DNA of 64,000 bases from the NCBI GenBank assembly GCA_009667805.1, contig CM019066.1:4526001-4590000 (forward strand), in the 5' to 3' direction. The DNA comes from Leptobrachium leishanense. Its lineage: Eukaryota > Chordata > Amphibia > Anura > Megophryidae. Made by a program: the position numbers and the translations under genes. Of this stretch, positions 53,872 to 64,000 are shown in pieces (the stretch's first letter is position 1; each line of letters opens with the position of its first letter). The notes beneath the pieces were generated by a model. The model saw only the letters and a program-made list of their open reading frames with translations, was not told the DNA's origin and made no database searches.

Positions 53872-54485
53872 TAGAGATGAGAATTTGTTTCGGAAAAATT
53901 CTGAATTCAGAACAAAATTCATTAATTCGTATTTTGAAGTACTCCCAAAATAACGAATCGATATGATCCGAATTCGAAACGAAACGATATCTAACGAATT
54001 TAATTAGTTTTACTGAGTCATCATAATTTGATTAATTTTTTTAATGTTCCGTTAATATTCAATTATCGAATCAATATCGAATTGATATATCAAATATCGA
54101 ATTGATCTTTAATTAAAATACATACAAGTATACAGTCAGCAAACAACTTCATGGAACAAATTAATTTCGTTTCACAGTTTCACAAGCACCTGTCCCAGTT
54201 AAATTGACTCAAATACTAAATCTGTGGCACAGCTTAATATTTAACCCTAGATTGTCTTCTAACAGCAAAATTTGATTAATTGGGGTTTTATTTAGTGATC
54301 CAAAATCCGAATTGATGTCAAATATCGAATTGATATGTGAAATTTGAATCGATTAGAAATCTCCTATCGATCCAAAACGAAACGAAATACAAAATACGAA
54401 ACGAAATTAGTTCCGAAATTTCGAAAACAAAATTAGTTTAAAACTAAATAAAACAAAACAAATTTTTCAGCCGTTCACGCCTCTA
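53872..54485. mobile_element. hAT MITE 5, 614 bp
   Basis: Ends TAGAGATGAGAA and CACGCCTCTA, perfect TSD ATAAAATG (53864-53871, 54486-54493). Interior of ATCGAATTGATAT and AAACGAAACGAA phrases like hAT MITE 1. Confidence 0.92.
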
Positions 54486-54620
54486 ATAAAATGTGTTTGA
54501 ATAATACAAATGCTTTGTTAATGTCTCGGTGTCTTGTTGATAATGACCAATGGCTGGCTGTATTCCAATACAGGTGTAATCTTAACCAGAGCTATGGTAA
54601 GCTTACCAACCCCTTAGACA

Positions 54621-54786
54621 TTAACCCCTTCTCTTCCAAGTGATTTTTAAAAAAAAAACATTGTCAGGAACCAGTGGGTTCTTTGAAAAATATTTAATTA
54701 TACAGTAACACCCACTAACGTTACATGATGACATATAATATATATCTTTATTGTATATGTTATGTGTGAAGAGTGTGTGCACCATG
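54621..54786. mobile_element. D-type TTAA element fragment (D3)
   Basis: Starts TTAACCCCTTCTCTTCCAAG and shares TGTCAGGAACCAGTGGGTTC with D1; broken off where D2 begins. Confidence 0.6.
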
Positions 54787-55219
54787 TTAACCCTTTCAGT
54801 ATTAAGCGATTTTCCAAAAAAAAAAAACAGTGCCAGAAACCAGTAAGAATATTTGGGAATATTCCCAGTGTATTCAGTACTGTAATAACCTATTCGGCAG
54901 ACAGATGGCGCCATCTACTGGCCAAATGGAGTTACGCTAGTTTGAGCTGCAGCTCGTGGTTCCCTGCATCGTCTGCTGAAAGCCTGATATGTCAGGGCAT
55001 TCAACAGCTGATTTTAAACAGTTTTAGCACCTCGGGCATTATGCCCACAGGACTAAAACTTTGGGGGCACCTTCTGTAGCCCAAAAGCAAACAAAATTAA
55101 TTTGCAGCAAAAAAAAATTAATTTGCTTTCGTCCTTCAGAGCTGCAGATTGAGATATCGGTACCTTCTGGTGCATTTTGAAGTCCAGAGTTATCTCGATC
55201 TCGGCAGTGAAGGGGTTAA
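54787..55219. mobile_element. D-type TTAA element, intact (D2)
   Basis: TTAACCCTTTCAGTATTAAG and CGGCAGTGAAGGGGTTAA ends. Hairpin TTTTGGGCTACAGAAGG-like arms around 55060-55090 and GATATCGGTACCTTCTGGTG; TTAA on both sides. Confidence 0.8.
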
Positions 55220-55575
55220 TGGCTCTGGGAAGTTTACGACAGCTCTGGTTAAAGTTACACCAGGCTTGGAATACAAACAAAGATAAAAGACTGCTCAGCA
55301 GAGAATAATTTGTTTACCATCATTAAAAATGTTTTGGGGTTTTTCAGTACCAAGGGATCTTCCAGAAAACCACCAATCAGGAACAACTGTTTTTTTTTTT
55401 CTTTTTAAATTATAAATATTTTTTAATTATACTGTAAGAAATATTTGTAATTATTCTAAATTTACTTTAATAACCTATTTGTCAGGAAGACTTCGCCATC
55501 TGCTGGTCGAAAGGAGCTACTGCAGCACTGGACTCCTTGCTGCACCTGCATGGGAGATGTGTTTTTAGACACACA

Positions 55576-55754
55576 CAGGTCTATTCAAAGAAAGGTGAAA
55601 CTCAGAATGACTGGAGAAGTGAAAATGCTAGGTCAAAATAGCCAAACCAGAAACATTCTCCCATTTATCTCCCTTTCCAAATCAGCTATTTGGTCTAGAT
55701 TGTTCTCTTCTCCTGCTAGTTCTCCTGGTTTTCACCTTTCTCTGAATAACCCTG
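55576..55754. mobile_element. Short foldback MITE, subfamily A (A4)
   Basis: 179 bp hairpin, ends CAGGTCTATTCAAAGAAAGG and CCTTTCTCTGAATAACCCTG; flanks ACA/ATA agree at 2 of 3. Confidence 0.85.
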
Positions 55755-55818
55755 ATAGTCCCAGCAGGTTGTGTTTTATAGAGTATTAGCACGTGGAGTA
55801 TCATGCTTACAGTGCTAT

Positions 55819-56115
55819 GGCTGGCGTTAGACGATCAGACTATGTGCGCCTGTACGGACTTGCTTACCGGCGTCCGTCGCAGTGTACGTTTGTGCACGCG
55901 CACGAAATGCACGCGCAACCAGCGTCCGTTATCCAAGCCCCTCCCCGCAAAACGCTAGGATGCACATTGACGGAGCTGCAAAGCGCAATTCTCCATAGGA
56001 GGATCGAGCCTTGCAGCGCTGAGCGCGAGGTAGCCAGAGAGGCGTCGAGTGGAAGGAACGTCCACTCTCACGGACGTTCCTTCTGCTCTCCAAAGACGCT
56101 CGTCTGATACTAGCC
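55819..56115. mobile_element. Harbinger MITE, short GC-rich subfamily (G6)
   Basis: Ends GGCTGGCGTTAGACGATC and GCTCGTCTGATACTAGCC. Interior shares GCGCAATTCTCCATAGGAGG and GAGCCTTGCAGCGCTGAGCG with G7, and GGAACGTCCACTCTCACGGACGTTCC-type hairpin (two 10-bp arms). Confidence 0.8.
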
Positions 56116-56407
56116 TTAAACATCTGGAGCCCATATGCAAACAAGTTTGCTTCCAATAAATGAAATTTGTTCCAGTAGAACGTCAAATCGACTATAGTTG
56201 ATATCGCTTCACCAGCATGTGCCTTGCAGATCGAGTATAGTCAATATTGGTGGTGAATGGGGTTAACTTTAGATGCTGCTTAAAAAAAATTATGTGTGAT
56301 AAAAAAAAAAACACAGCAGCGTTGTATTTTTTCATTGCAAATTAGCACAATCATCTTATCATTTCTGCAATGTGTATGATACAAACACAGCACTTGTGTC
56401 AGTTCTA

Positions 56408-56755
56408 GGCTGGCGTCAGACAAGCGCACTATGTACGCCTGTACTGACGTGCCTTCTGGCGTCCGTTGCAGCATTGAGACGCCGCGATGGGACCAGCCAC
56501 ACGCTATTGTGCGAGCGCGAAGTGCATGCGCAACAGCGGCTGTGTTGCGTGCGTGCAGCAGCCCCCTCCGTCAAAGTGCTAGGACGCGCGTTGACGGGGC
56601 TGCAAAGCGCGATTCTCCATAGGAGGATTGAGCCTTGCAGCGCAGAGCGCACTGAGTCCGCTCAGTGAGGTGGCCAAATGGGCATCGAGTGGAAGGAACA
56701 TCCACTCTCATGGATGTTCCTTCCGTTCTTCAAATACCTTTGTCTGACCCCGGCC
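56408..56755. mobile_element. Harbinger MITE, short GC-rich subfamily (G7)
   Basis: Ends GGCTGGCGTCAGACAAGCG and TTTGTCTGACCCCGGCC; right flank TTA. Shares GCGATTCTCCATAGGAGGAT and a GGAACATCCACTCTCATGGA hairpin with G6, the latter with paired changes relative to G6. Confidence 0.82.
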
Positions 56756-56892
56756 TTAGGGTTATGAGAAATTCTAGCCCTTAATCCAAGGTAACAGATT
56801 CTGCCCCATTTACAGGTAATGGATTATGCTCCTTCTTTTGTAGCTCACAAACAAATCATTATAGTGATGCTATGGTGTAGCATTCATTACAG

Positions 56893-57034
56893 CAGTGTTT
56901 CCCAAACCCGTCCTCAGTTCGCCCTAACAGGTCAGGTTTGCAGGTATGCGAAGCACAGCACAGGTGATATGATTTGCTGCTCAGTGATTGCAGGATTCAG
57001 TCTGCGTTTCCCCAAGGTGATCCGGGAAACACTG
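56893..57034. mobile_element. Short hAT-like MITE (CAGTGTTTCCC ends)
   Basis: CAGTGTTTCCCAAACCC and CCGGGAAACACTG; flanks CATTACAG and CGTTATAG match at 6 of 8. Common Charlie-like end type in vertebrates. Confidence 0.78.
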
Positions 57035-57201
57035 CGTTATAGAATCAACCATAAAGTCATATATTTTATTAACAGAAAGGCATGGCTTAACATATTCAAG
57101 GGCCGGGTACACTAGATATTTTCCTATGGGCTTTATATTGTATAGTTATGATTTTTAAAGCTATGTACAAAGCCTGGCTGATAACACAGTGAAATGATTT
57201 C

Positions 57202-57997
57202 TTAACCCCCTTCACTATCAAGGGATTTGGAATAAATTTCACTTGCAATCATACAGCACAACCCAAGATCATATTAAGTCCGCTACTGCTGCTCTTGTAT
57301 CCACAATCATAGACATAATATTTATATCTTTGTTTTCTGTTTTTACACATTACATAGTCATATCTGGTGTCGATGGAAAGGGCAGACTTTGTTCTTTCCA
57401 ATGACACCTCACATGAACTTGTGTGGTGTAAATATCAGAGATGCGGCGTTGCAAAGGGCCCCGCCGCACCCCTCACTGCAGTGCACCAGTCTAGGTTTAG
57501 TTTAGGTTTTTGAGGAAGCAGTGCATGATAACACATTGTTCCATTGCCAACACACTTATGGACATCGTGGGAAATGAGAAGGTGAGTTAGTGCAGCATCA
57601 TTAAAAGAAAAGAAAAAACACATTTTCTAAATTTATCAATGTTATTTTTTATTTTTAAACATAACCTGGTCATGTTTGGTGTCATTAGCCAGAGCATGGC
57701 CTTTCCAACGATACCAAGCATGGCCCTCTAGGACCCCTGTATCTCTTGCATAGGGAATCCCCTATTTGGCCAGGGAGGGTCCCTTTCTGACGTTATTGCG
57801 TGCATGCGAGGTGTCAATGGGAGGGGCAAGTCCAAAGGTGTGGTCTGACTTCCAAGATGTCAGACCTCCACAGAATTCCCCCCAGACACGGAGGTCTCCA
57901 TTGCTATGGGTACCTCTCCATGTGTGGGGGACGTCCTCCGCATGCTGCTGGGATCCCCATGATGTCCCCCACATGTCTTCCGCAGCTAAGGGGTTAA
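57202..57997. mobile_element. TTAA element related to D and hairpin-train families (D5)
   Basis: TTAACCCCCTTCACTATC and CCGCAGCTAAGGGGTTAA. AGCCAGAGCATGGCCTTTCC with AACGATACCAAGCATG near 57690-57720 matches the E-family block GGCCAGAGCATGGCCGTTCC, linking both families. Confidence 0.7.
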
Positions 57998-58929
57998 GGG
58001 CAGCATTGTGAAACAGCATTCACACCGACCTGCCGGGAATCTCCTGGAAGTCCCGATGGCCAGTATATGCCTGATCACAATAGCGAAGGTGTTTATAGCT
58101 CCTAACATGGATATACATGTGTCAAGACCTACACAAAGATGCTCCCCATGTATCGATCCTGCATCCTTGCTGCAGACCTTAGAGTCACCAGATTGATGGT
58201 TTCCTGGACACATATTAGAACTTCATGCAGAGGGAGAGCAGCAGGGAGGTGGGGCCCTGCAGTATGTATTATATCAATAATACAGGAAGAAAAAATAAAG
58301 CAGTTCTCTTGGGATTCTTCTGATTTCTTGCCTATAAGAGTCCTTCAGGCTGCAGGGTTGCATTTTGCACGCGCTGCCCATCAGCATGAATAAATAATGT
58401 GTGTCAAGGAAGATGTGACATCCCTAGAGAATCCACTAATGTTTTTGTAGGTCTCCAGTATGCTAGAAAATGTCATAAAGTGGCCAAACGACCGCAAATC
58501 CCATCATTCTCAGCCTGTTTATGACTTCAGCTGAAATGAGACTATAAAAAGCAGCCCAATAAAAAAATATGCAGTATTCGGCTCATTAAATACCCCTTTT
58601 CACAAGGATCTATGATGTTCACTAAAGAAATTATCCATCTTAACTCAACACAACAAAGCCAACGTGAAAACCACAAAGACCTGCATGTTTTATTTGCAAT
58701 TGCACTCTCATTAAACGGTATAAAAACAGCGATGTGTCAAGATTAAAGATCAGCAAAATTTAGGGGAAAGTCACCGAACCTGAGAAAAAGCTGGGTTGAA
58801 TAATTTGGTTTTCTTTTTCACTTCAGATTCTTACATCCATTGTGTGATTCTGTTCACATCAGAAGAAACTCTATTCCATTTTATTATTATAGTTTACTGT
58901 TTGGGATTAATGTCGCGTGAATCTGTATT
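57998..58929. other. Mostly unassigned; a hAT-end relic at its left
   Basis: CCCGATGGCCAGTATATGCC (58053-58072) is the inverse of the left end of the hAT element at 39233. 58430-58760 is unique AT-rich sequence of the kind seen in conserved non-coding DNA. No gene. Confidence 0.4.
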
Positions 58930-59252
58930 TTGACGTAAGCAAATATGGTTTTTGGGTTTCCACGGCGATGGGGAGATAGAGGGGTCCAAAAAACCCCTCT
59001 CCCCTTCAGGCACTCCCCTGCTCTTGCAGGGGGGGGGGGGGCGCCTGAATCTAACATCATCGTGCCTGGCGCAATGAAGTCAGTGCGCTGGGATGGGTAT
59101 AAATCCACAGGACTTCAGAATCCATGGGTCGCCGGCCAGAGAGTTGAGTATCAGACAGGAGGGGACTTGAACACGAACACGTGTGGGAAACGTCCTCCGC
59201 ACACGAGAATGAAACAAGAGGACATTCCCTGCACATCCTTCACGTTCAAGTG
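58930..59252. mobile_element. Decayed hairpin-train relative, reverse orientation (E4)
   Basis: Hairpins GAGGGGT/ACCCCTC and CAGGCACTCCCC/GGGGCGCCTG resemble E-family stems, and CACGTTCAAGTGGTTTAA is the inverse of the E left end. Followed directly by a CAGGG-type MITE. Confidence 0.55.
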
Positions 59253-59768
59253 GTTTAAAAAAAGGTCCTATAAAAAATAATAAAACAGTCTGTTACTGGG
59301 GAAAAAAAAAACACCTTTAAAAAAAAAATTGGGAATCAAAAATTTTGCTGAAAAATACATCAAAATTTTCCAAAAAAAAGGACGGTTTGCTGAAACGAAA
59401 ATACATTAAAAAAATAGATAATTTTTTTTTCCGTTGAATCGCCTGTTTAAACCTGTCAAACTGAATCACCAAAAATCAGGTCATTTCACTGAGATTTTGG
59501 TGCGCTTTGAATAGATTAACAATCACTACTCTATGGAACAATTTCGCTACCGGCGACGATCGACGAATTGCGGCAAAATGCATCGTATTTCAGTCAATTC
59601 ACCAGTATTCGGTGAATCAACAGCTTTCTGAATAGACAAATGGTCACGAAATTGCACCGTACAGTGAAATACACCATTCGGTGCAAGTCGGTTTTTATTG
59701 TTTATTCGTTTATTTATTCGTTTATTATTTGTTTATTTATTTATTTGTTTTTATTGAATAACCCTTCA
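59253..59768. mobile_element. CAGGG-type MITE fragment (C3)
   Basis: AATAATAAAACAGTCTGTTACTG, GAATCGCCTGTTTAAACC, AACTGAATCACCAAAAATC and end TTGAATAACCC. A TTTATTCG/TTTATTTG microsatellite (59697-59757) has expanded near the right end. Confidence 0.7.
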
Positions 59769-59775
59769 AAACTCC

Positions 59776-60000
59776 TTGCTAGATCTAGAAACGAGCTGTG
59801 AGATCTCATGGCGATCTATCAGTCTTAAAAAGTTAAAATCACCAAGGGCTGGATTCCCCCAAGGGTCACATCTTAAAAAAAAAACATATATATATATATA
59901 TGATAATACTTATGGAATCCAGCCCTGGGGGGGGTTTAGGTTTTAAGGCTGAGGAATCCCCATGAGATCTCCCAGCTCATTTCCAGATCTAGCAGGGCGC
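59776..60000. mobile_element. Foldback MITE with GCTAGATCTRGAAAYGAGCT arms
   Basis: GCTAGATCTAGAAACGAGCT...GAGATCTCATGG pairs with CCCATGAGATCTCCCAGCTC...CAGATCTAGC; inner arms GGGCTGGATTCC/GGAATCCAGCCC. TSD unclear. Confidence 0.75.
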
Positions 60001-60039
60001 TCTAATGAATCTAGCCCATTGTACGTCTTATATTTATTA

Positions 60040-60115
60040 TACCCTTGTCCCCTGAGTTTGTGCAGCACTGCAGAATGTGTTGGCGCTCCATAAATAGAGA
60101 TATGTCCATACTTTA
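60040..60115 (+). mobile_element. L2-type 3' tail relic
   Basis: TGCAGCACTGCAGAATGTGT and TGGCGCTCCATAAATAGAGA resemble the L2 end GCGCTGCGSAA...TTGGCGCTATATAAATG. Confidence 0.55.
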
Positions 60116-60429
60116 ATATTAGGTGGTAAGCTGTGGCATCCTTCTTCTCGCTGTCAATAGAACCCCATGAAGGTTCAACACTCCGTTCACACACCAGTAT
60201 GTCCAACTACATCACTCTGGATCTTTACAGGAGATTATTTGCTAAATTCTAATGTACTTTAAGAGCTGTATAATAACTGAAAAACAAGCATATAGAAATC
60301 AATGAAGGACAATAATCTTTTCAAAAATAAGCACATTTTTGGTTATTTATGACTAATAATAATGCTTATTTTTTATTTTTCAGTTTACCATTTCATCAAA
60401 AAATTCTATTTCCTAGATGCAAATAAATA

Positions 60430-61110
60430 AATAAAAAATCACAAGTATAGCAGTAGGTGGTGATACCTTTTTTATTGGGCTACCGTTACATTGAAGACAA
60501 GCTTTCGAGAGAATTCTTCTCATCTTCAGGTCTTAGGCTGGGGTCAGGCCAGCGCACTTTTAACGTGCGTTCTGGCGCACATAATTACGGCCGCACTAGC
60601 AGCAGATGACGGGCAATGACGGGCAATATACGATGTACGGCCGCACAAAAGTCCGGCCGTGCAACGCAAGTGGAATTTGAACGCATTTTTTTGAGAATGC
60701 TGAACCGCTAGTACTGACGTACTGAGTGCGCAGCTGCGGCATAGCGGCGTGTTTGCGTGATTAGGAGATGTCAGACGCTGCTAATGTCCAGCCAACATAA
60801 CGTCCAGACGCAAAAAGAGTTTTATTGACGATCCGTACAAAATCACGCCCGAAAATGCGCGTCGTCTGACCGTTTTTGCGCATTCCGTGAAAAAATACGT
60901 CAATGCGTTCGGACACACTTTTTCACGTTCGCGGGGAAAAATGCTTTCGTCTGACCCTAGCCTTAAGCTTAAGCTTCCAGACCTGAAGATGAGAAGAATC
61001 CTCTTGAAAGCTTGTCTTAAATGTAACGTTAGCCCAATAAAAAAGGTATCACCACCTACTGCTATACTCGTGATTTTGTCATCTGGACTAACACGATCTA
61101 TCTAATATAG
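60430..61110. mobile_element. Palindromic element split by Harbinger MITE G8
   Basis: Left arm 60437-60532 (ACAAGTATAGCAGTAGGTGG, ATACCTTTTTTATTGGGCTA, GACAAGCTTTCGAGAGAATT, CTTCTCATCTTCAGG) is the inverse of 60975-61070 at about 95% by eye. The right flank TCTGGACTAACACGATCTAT resembles a motif in several vertebrate repeats. No coding. Confidence 0.85.
60536..60962. mobile_element. Harbinger MITE, 427-bp subfamily (G8)
   Basis: Ends GGCTGGGGTCAGGCCAGCG and TTTCGTCTGACCCTAGCC, perfect TSD TTA (60533-60535, 60963-60965). Confidence 0.94.
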
Positions 61111-61189
61111 ACAGATTTTTTGTCATTGAGATTCCAAGTTGCAGGTACCCAATCTGCCAAGGAATGGCAAAATTTGTTGCAAATCATTT

Positions 61190-62575
61190 TAATTATTTTT
61201 GCTTGTATTGGTGAGCGCACGCTAACCTGGTTTCAATCATATGTATCCGACCGATGGCAATATGTGTTCATTTCTGGCAGCTCCTCCCTGCCCCTCCCAG
61301 TCACGTGCGGTGTACCCCAAGGCTCAATACTCGGCCCCCTGCTATTTACAATATAAATAAATGATCTGTCTAATATCTGCAAAGCCTCAACTGTACACAT
61401 GTATGCAGACGACACTGTAATCTATACCAGCAAACCAAATCTCCCGCAGCTGGAGGCCGTGCTGCAAGAACAATTCACAGAGGTAGAAAAGTGGATCAAA
61501 TACAACAAACTTTTTTTAAATACTGACAAAACTGTCACCATGATCTTTGGAACAGCACCTAAACTACACAACTTGCAAACAACCCATCTATGTGTGCGGA
61601 CAAGATCAAATGGCACGCTGACCACTGTCACTTCTCTCAAATATCTAGGTATGTGGTTAGACCCAAATCTATCCTTTGGCCCCACATCGAAAAACACTCA
61701 TCTAAACTTAACCCCAAACTAGGTGCCCTGTACAGAAACAAATCCTGCCTGAGCCCCGCGGTAAGAAAGCAGATTGTACAACAAATGCTTATGCCAGCTA
61801 TTGAATAGGGAGATGTAGTGTATGCAGCCGCCCCGCAAACACACCTCCAGAAACTTACTACATTGTATAACTCATTCTGCCGCTTTGTGCTACAATGTAA
61901 CTACATGACCCACCATTGTGACATGTTAAAAGAGTTAAACTGGCCGTCGCTGGAGACTAAACGTACCCTTCACCTTTCCAACCTGGCGTTGAAGAGCTTT
62001 TCTGGGAAGCTGCCACCCTACCTGAATAGACTGCTTCCCCCAGCAGCTCCCTCATCCTATAACCTCCGATCCAGGACCAGCACCTTACTTGCAATACCAC
62101 AATACAAAAAGAAAGTGGCTCGATCCTCATTTTCCTACAGAGCACCGCAATTATGGAATAACCTCCCAGACGCCATCAAATCTTCCCCCCAGTCTTAAGT
62201 CACTCAAGAGCTCCCTATTAACATATCTCAATACAGAATGCACCTGTAAACATGTAACATAGTGACTATATACAGAATGCACCTGTAAACATGTAACATA
62301 GTGACTATATACAGAATGCACCTGTAAACATGTAACATAGTGACTATATACAGAATGCACCTGTAAACATGTAACATAGTGACTATATTTCCTACATATT
62401 TATTTTCTGTTAATCTGTATATTTATGTTTTTTAATATCTTGCATTTTATCACTTTGTATTTCTGTAACAACTGTAACATTTCAATGTTCTTGAACCCAG
62501 GACATACTTGAAAACGAGAGAAATCTCAATGTATCCTTCCTGGTAAAATCCTTTATAAATAAATAAATAAATGTT
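61190..62575 (+). pseudogene. CR1-superfamily LINE copy A3: RT to 3' tail
   Basis: RT palm from 61215: LTWFQSYVSDRWQYVF, CGVPQGSILGPLLFTI (then an in-frame TAA), INDL, HMYADDTVIYTSKPNLPQ (YADD box near 61402), LFLNTDKTVTMIFG, SLKYLGMWLDPNLSFG. The frame shifts near 61680 and continues LGALYRNKSCLSPAVRKQIV, MLMPAIE with a TAG at 61806, then LTTLYNSFCRFVLQC, ALKSFSGKLPPYLNRLLPP and SSFSYRAPQLWNNLPDAIKS. 3'UTR with a 39-bp minisatellite and the end GAAATCTCAATGTATCCTTC, tail (AAAT)n at about 62558-62572. Family order fits CR1/L2/Rex1-like LINEs; exact clade not determined. Inactive: two stops and one frameshift. The endonuclease part is missing. Confidence 0.9.
62232..62386. repeat. 39-bp minisatellite in LINE A3 3'UTR, four copies
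   Basis: Same unit as at 5469-5931 (ATACAGAATGCACCTGTAAA, CATGTAACATAGTGACTAT), here nearly homogeneous. Confidence 0.92.
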
Positions 62576-63413
62576 ATGTTTGTTATAACTTGTAAATAAA
62601 CACCTGGGAAAGGTATTCATTTAAATAGGAAATATTCATTGTTTTGATTTTTTCTTTCCATCGTTTATTGCTTGTCTGTATATTTTAATGTAAGTTCAAC
62701 ATGCAAAGTGTTCATGAATCTAATTTGCAACTTTATCAAAATTGTTGCAAAGAGAAAATATCCGGTACTAGGAGTCTCATTCAATAAACAGTAGATTTCA
62801 GAAAATGACGACAAGCTGGAAAAAAAAATGTAATCTTCCAAGCGTATTTTTCTACTTTGCAAGTTTGGTCAAAGAGTAAATAAAGCCCATGATTTTTTAT
62901 TATCACGGTGTTAGTAAATAAGATAAAAAGAAGCACCAGAATGGGAAAAAAAAGAAACACAAGCAGGGAATTAGTTTTAGAGTCTTTTTTTCAGGTCCTA
63001 CTCTGAACTTATCTTTTTTTTTTTTTACCTTTTTCCATTTGAGCTATAATAATAAAAAAATTAAATGACACTTTGAGAGGTTCTCTTGGCAAATTAAAGC
63101 GATATTAATTAAATGGAGCCTAGACCATTAGGAACCAGGGATTTAGTCCTCTCAGAGCTCATCTGAACAGGACCTTATACAACTTGTGATTCTGTTTACA
63201 TTTAATGTAGTTATTTCATCATTTTGTTCTTTCTATCGCCTCATAATGTAAAAAAAAAATCTGTCAATATAAATTTTTTCAAGAGGAACAGAAATGGTAT
63301 TTAAAGAAGATTTCTGTAAACCTACTACTAGTATTATAGAGGTCTTTCTGCTACATATAAATGTGTGTGTGTGTAGTCACAACTTCCACCACCTAAACTC
63401 ATACAACTGTCAC
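62576..63413. other. Mostly unique AT-rich sequence with a faint L2 tail
   Basis: 63145-63240 faintly resembles the L2 3' end (CAGAGCTCATCTGAACAGGA, CTTGTGATTCTGTTTAC). 62580-62780 is unique AT-rich sequence. No gene. Confidence 0.4.
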
Positions 63414-63416
63414 AAT

Positions 63417-63599
63417 CAGGGTTATTCAGAGAGAGGTGAAAACCAGGAGAATGACTGGAGAAGTGAAAATTGTAGGTCAAAATAGCCGATTTTGGAAAGT
63501 GAGACAAATGGGAGAATTTTTCTGGTTTGGCTATTTTGACCTAGAATTTTCACTTCTCCAGTCATTCTCCTGGTTTTCACCTCTCTCTGAATAACCCTG
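63417..63599. mobile_element. Short foldback MITE, subfamily A (A5)
   Basis: 183-bp hairpin, ends CAGGGTTATTCAGAGAGAGG and CCTCTCTCTGAATAACCCTG; arms nearly perfect through GACTGGAGAAGTGAAAAT. Flanks AAT/TAT. Confidence 0.92.
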
Positions 63600-64000
63600 T
63601 ATGTATACCATAGTTTTTGGTGCAGAGAATATGTAGTGGATGTCCTTTAACCACCATCATCATCATCATTTGTCCTGGACATTGAAGCCCATTTTAATAT
63701 TAAGACAAGCAAGGCTTGGGTTTCTCCATTTGATATGCTTTACTGGCAGCATTTACAGGTGTTTTGCAGATAAATGAAAGAAATAAGATGTTTTTAAAGC
63801 TCAGTAAACACAGAGTCCTGCAGTGAGATGGTCATAGAATGCTACATCACATCACTAGCTGTGCCATTAGAGTCTGTTCTCTTCACATTGTATCACCACC
63901 ACCTTTAAACAAAAGAAACAATCTGAAAAAGAAAGAAATGTTTCCAACACAGCCTTTTTCCCCACAGCTGTACCTACATACCACATGATGGACACATGTA
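63600..64000. other. No recognisable feature
   Basis: (CAT)n of about five units at 63654-63669. Otherwise no frame or repeat relation seen up to the window end. Confidence 0.5.

Larger units (their letters stand above)
55335..56265. mobile_element. D-type TTAA element (D4) with two nested MITEs
   Basis: TTTTTCAGTACCAAGGGATC, AAAACCACCAATCAGGAAC and end GGTGAATGGGGTTAA. Contains A4 (55576) and G6 (55819). Confidence 0.65.

Noticed and set aside
55793..56107. 104-codon + frame near 55.8 kb
   Set aside because: Lies within Harbinger MITE G6; GC-rich non-coding.

Overview
The window reads as intergenic or intronic DNA of a vertebrate, most probably an anuran amphibian. I found no host protein-coding gene, no rRNA or snRNA gene and no functional tRNA gene. 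Nearly everything recognisable is transposable-element DNA, much of it non-autonomous, AT-rich and nested several layers deep. The frog call is an inference from the mix: TTAAAGG-ended T2-like and TTAACC-ended elements, CR1 and L2 LINEs with frog-like tails, PIF/Harbinger, hAT and Tc1 elements. A database search was not possible, so all family names rest on motifs, terminal repeats and target-site duplications (TSDs) that I could read.

Layout. 1-1103: 3' part of a PIF/Harbinger transposon with a transposase C-terminus on + and a MADF-domain exon fragment on -. 1104-4990: a weak retroelement-like stretch, a 258-bp AT-rich tandem repeat, an L2 tail split by a hAT MITE, and a CAGGGTTATT-type MITE. 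5340-6925: a LINE 3' end with a 39-bp minisatellite and three MITEs inside it. 6975-17100: nested MITEs, including a 2.4-kb hAT element with a 57-bp minisatellite and a TTAA element made of about a dozen hairpins in series. 17873-19640: a CR1 LINE (-). 19919-26270: a complete LTR-flanked element with substitution-free LTRs and no coding capacity, carrying two nested MITEs. 26320-33230: a tRNA-derived SINE and further PIF, T2-like, CAGGG and hAT MITEs.

33230-40228: a GC-rich unknown unit split by a solo LTR and a hAT element, a second hairpin-train element split by an odd insertion with direct terminal repeats, and an L2 LINE split by a TTAA MITE and a minisatellite-bearing hAT element. 40790-43250: a palindromic element containing a 422-bp satellite that runs three times forward and then inverts. 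44449-47141: a LINE fragment (-) and a near-complete but dead Tc1 transposon (-). 47754-53230: a foldback element full of ATTACCC motifs, a CR1 tail and the third hairpin-train copy. 53229-58000: Harbinger, hAT and TTAA MITEs. 59250-62575: more MITEs, a palindromic element split by a Harbinger MITE, and a longer LINE copy with its RT domain.

How the parts relate. The Harbinger remnant at 1-1103 shares its right end with two 448-bp MITEs (23758, 53229), so it is a plausible relative of their transposase source. A tRNA-derived SINE (26322, 14905) carries the same 3' tail as the LINE at 61190-62575, which points to SINE mobilisation by that LINE. Nesting gives relative ages: the hairpin-train copies, the LTR element and the 448-bp MITEs are among the youngest; the L2 copies and the CAGGG/TTAACCCC families are older hosts of insertions.
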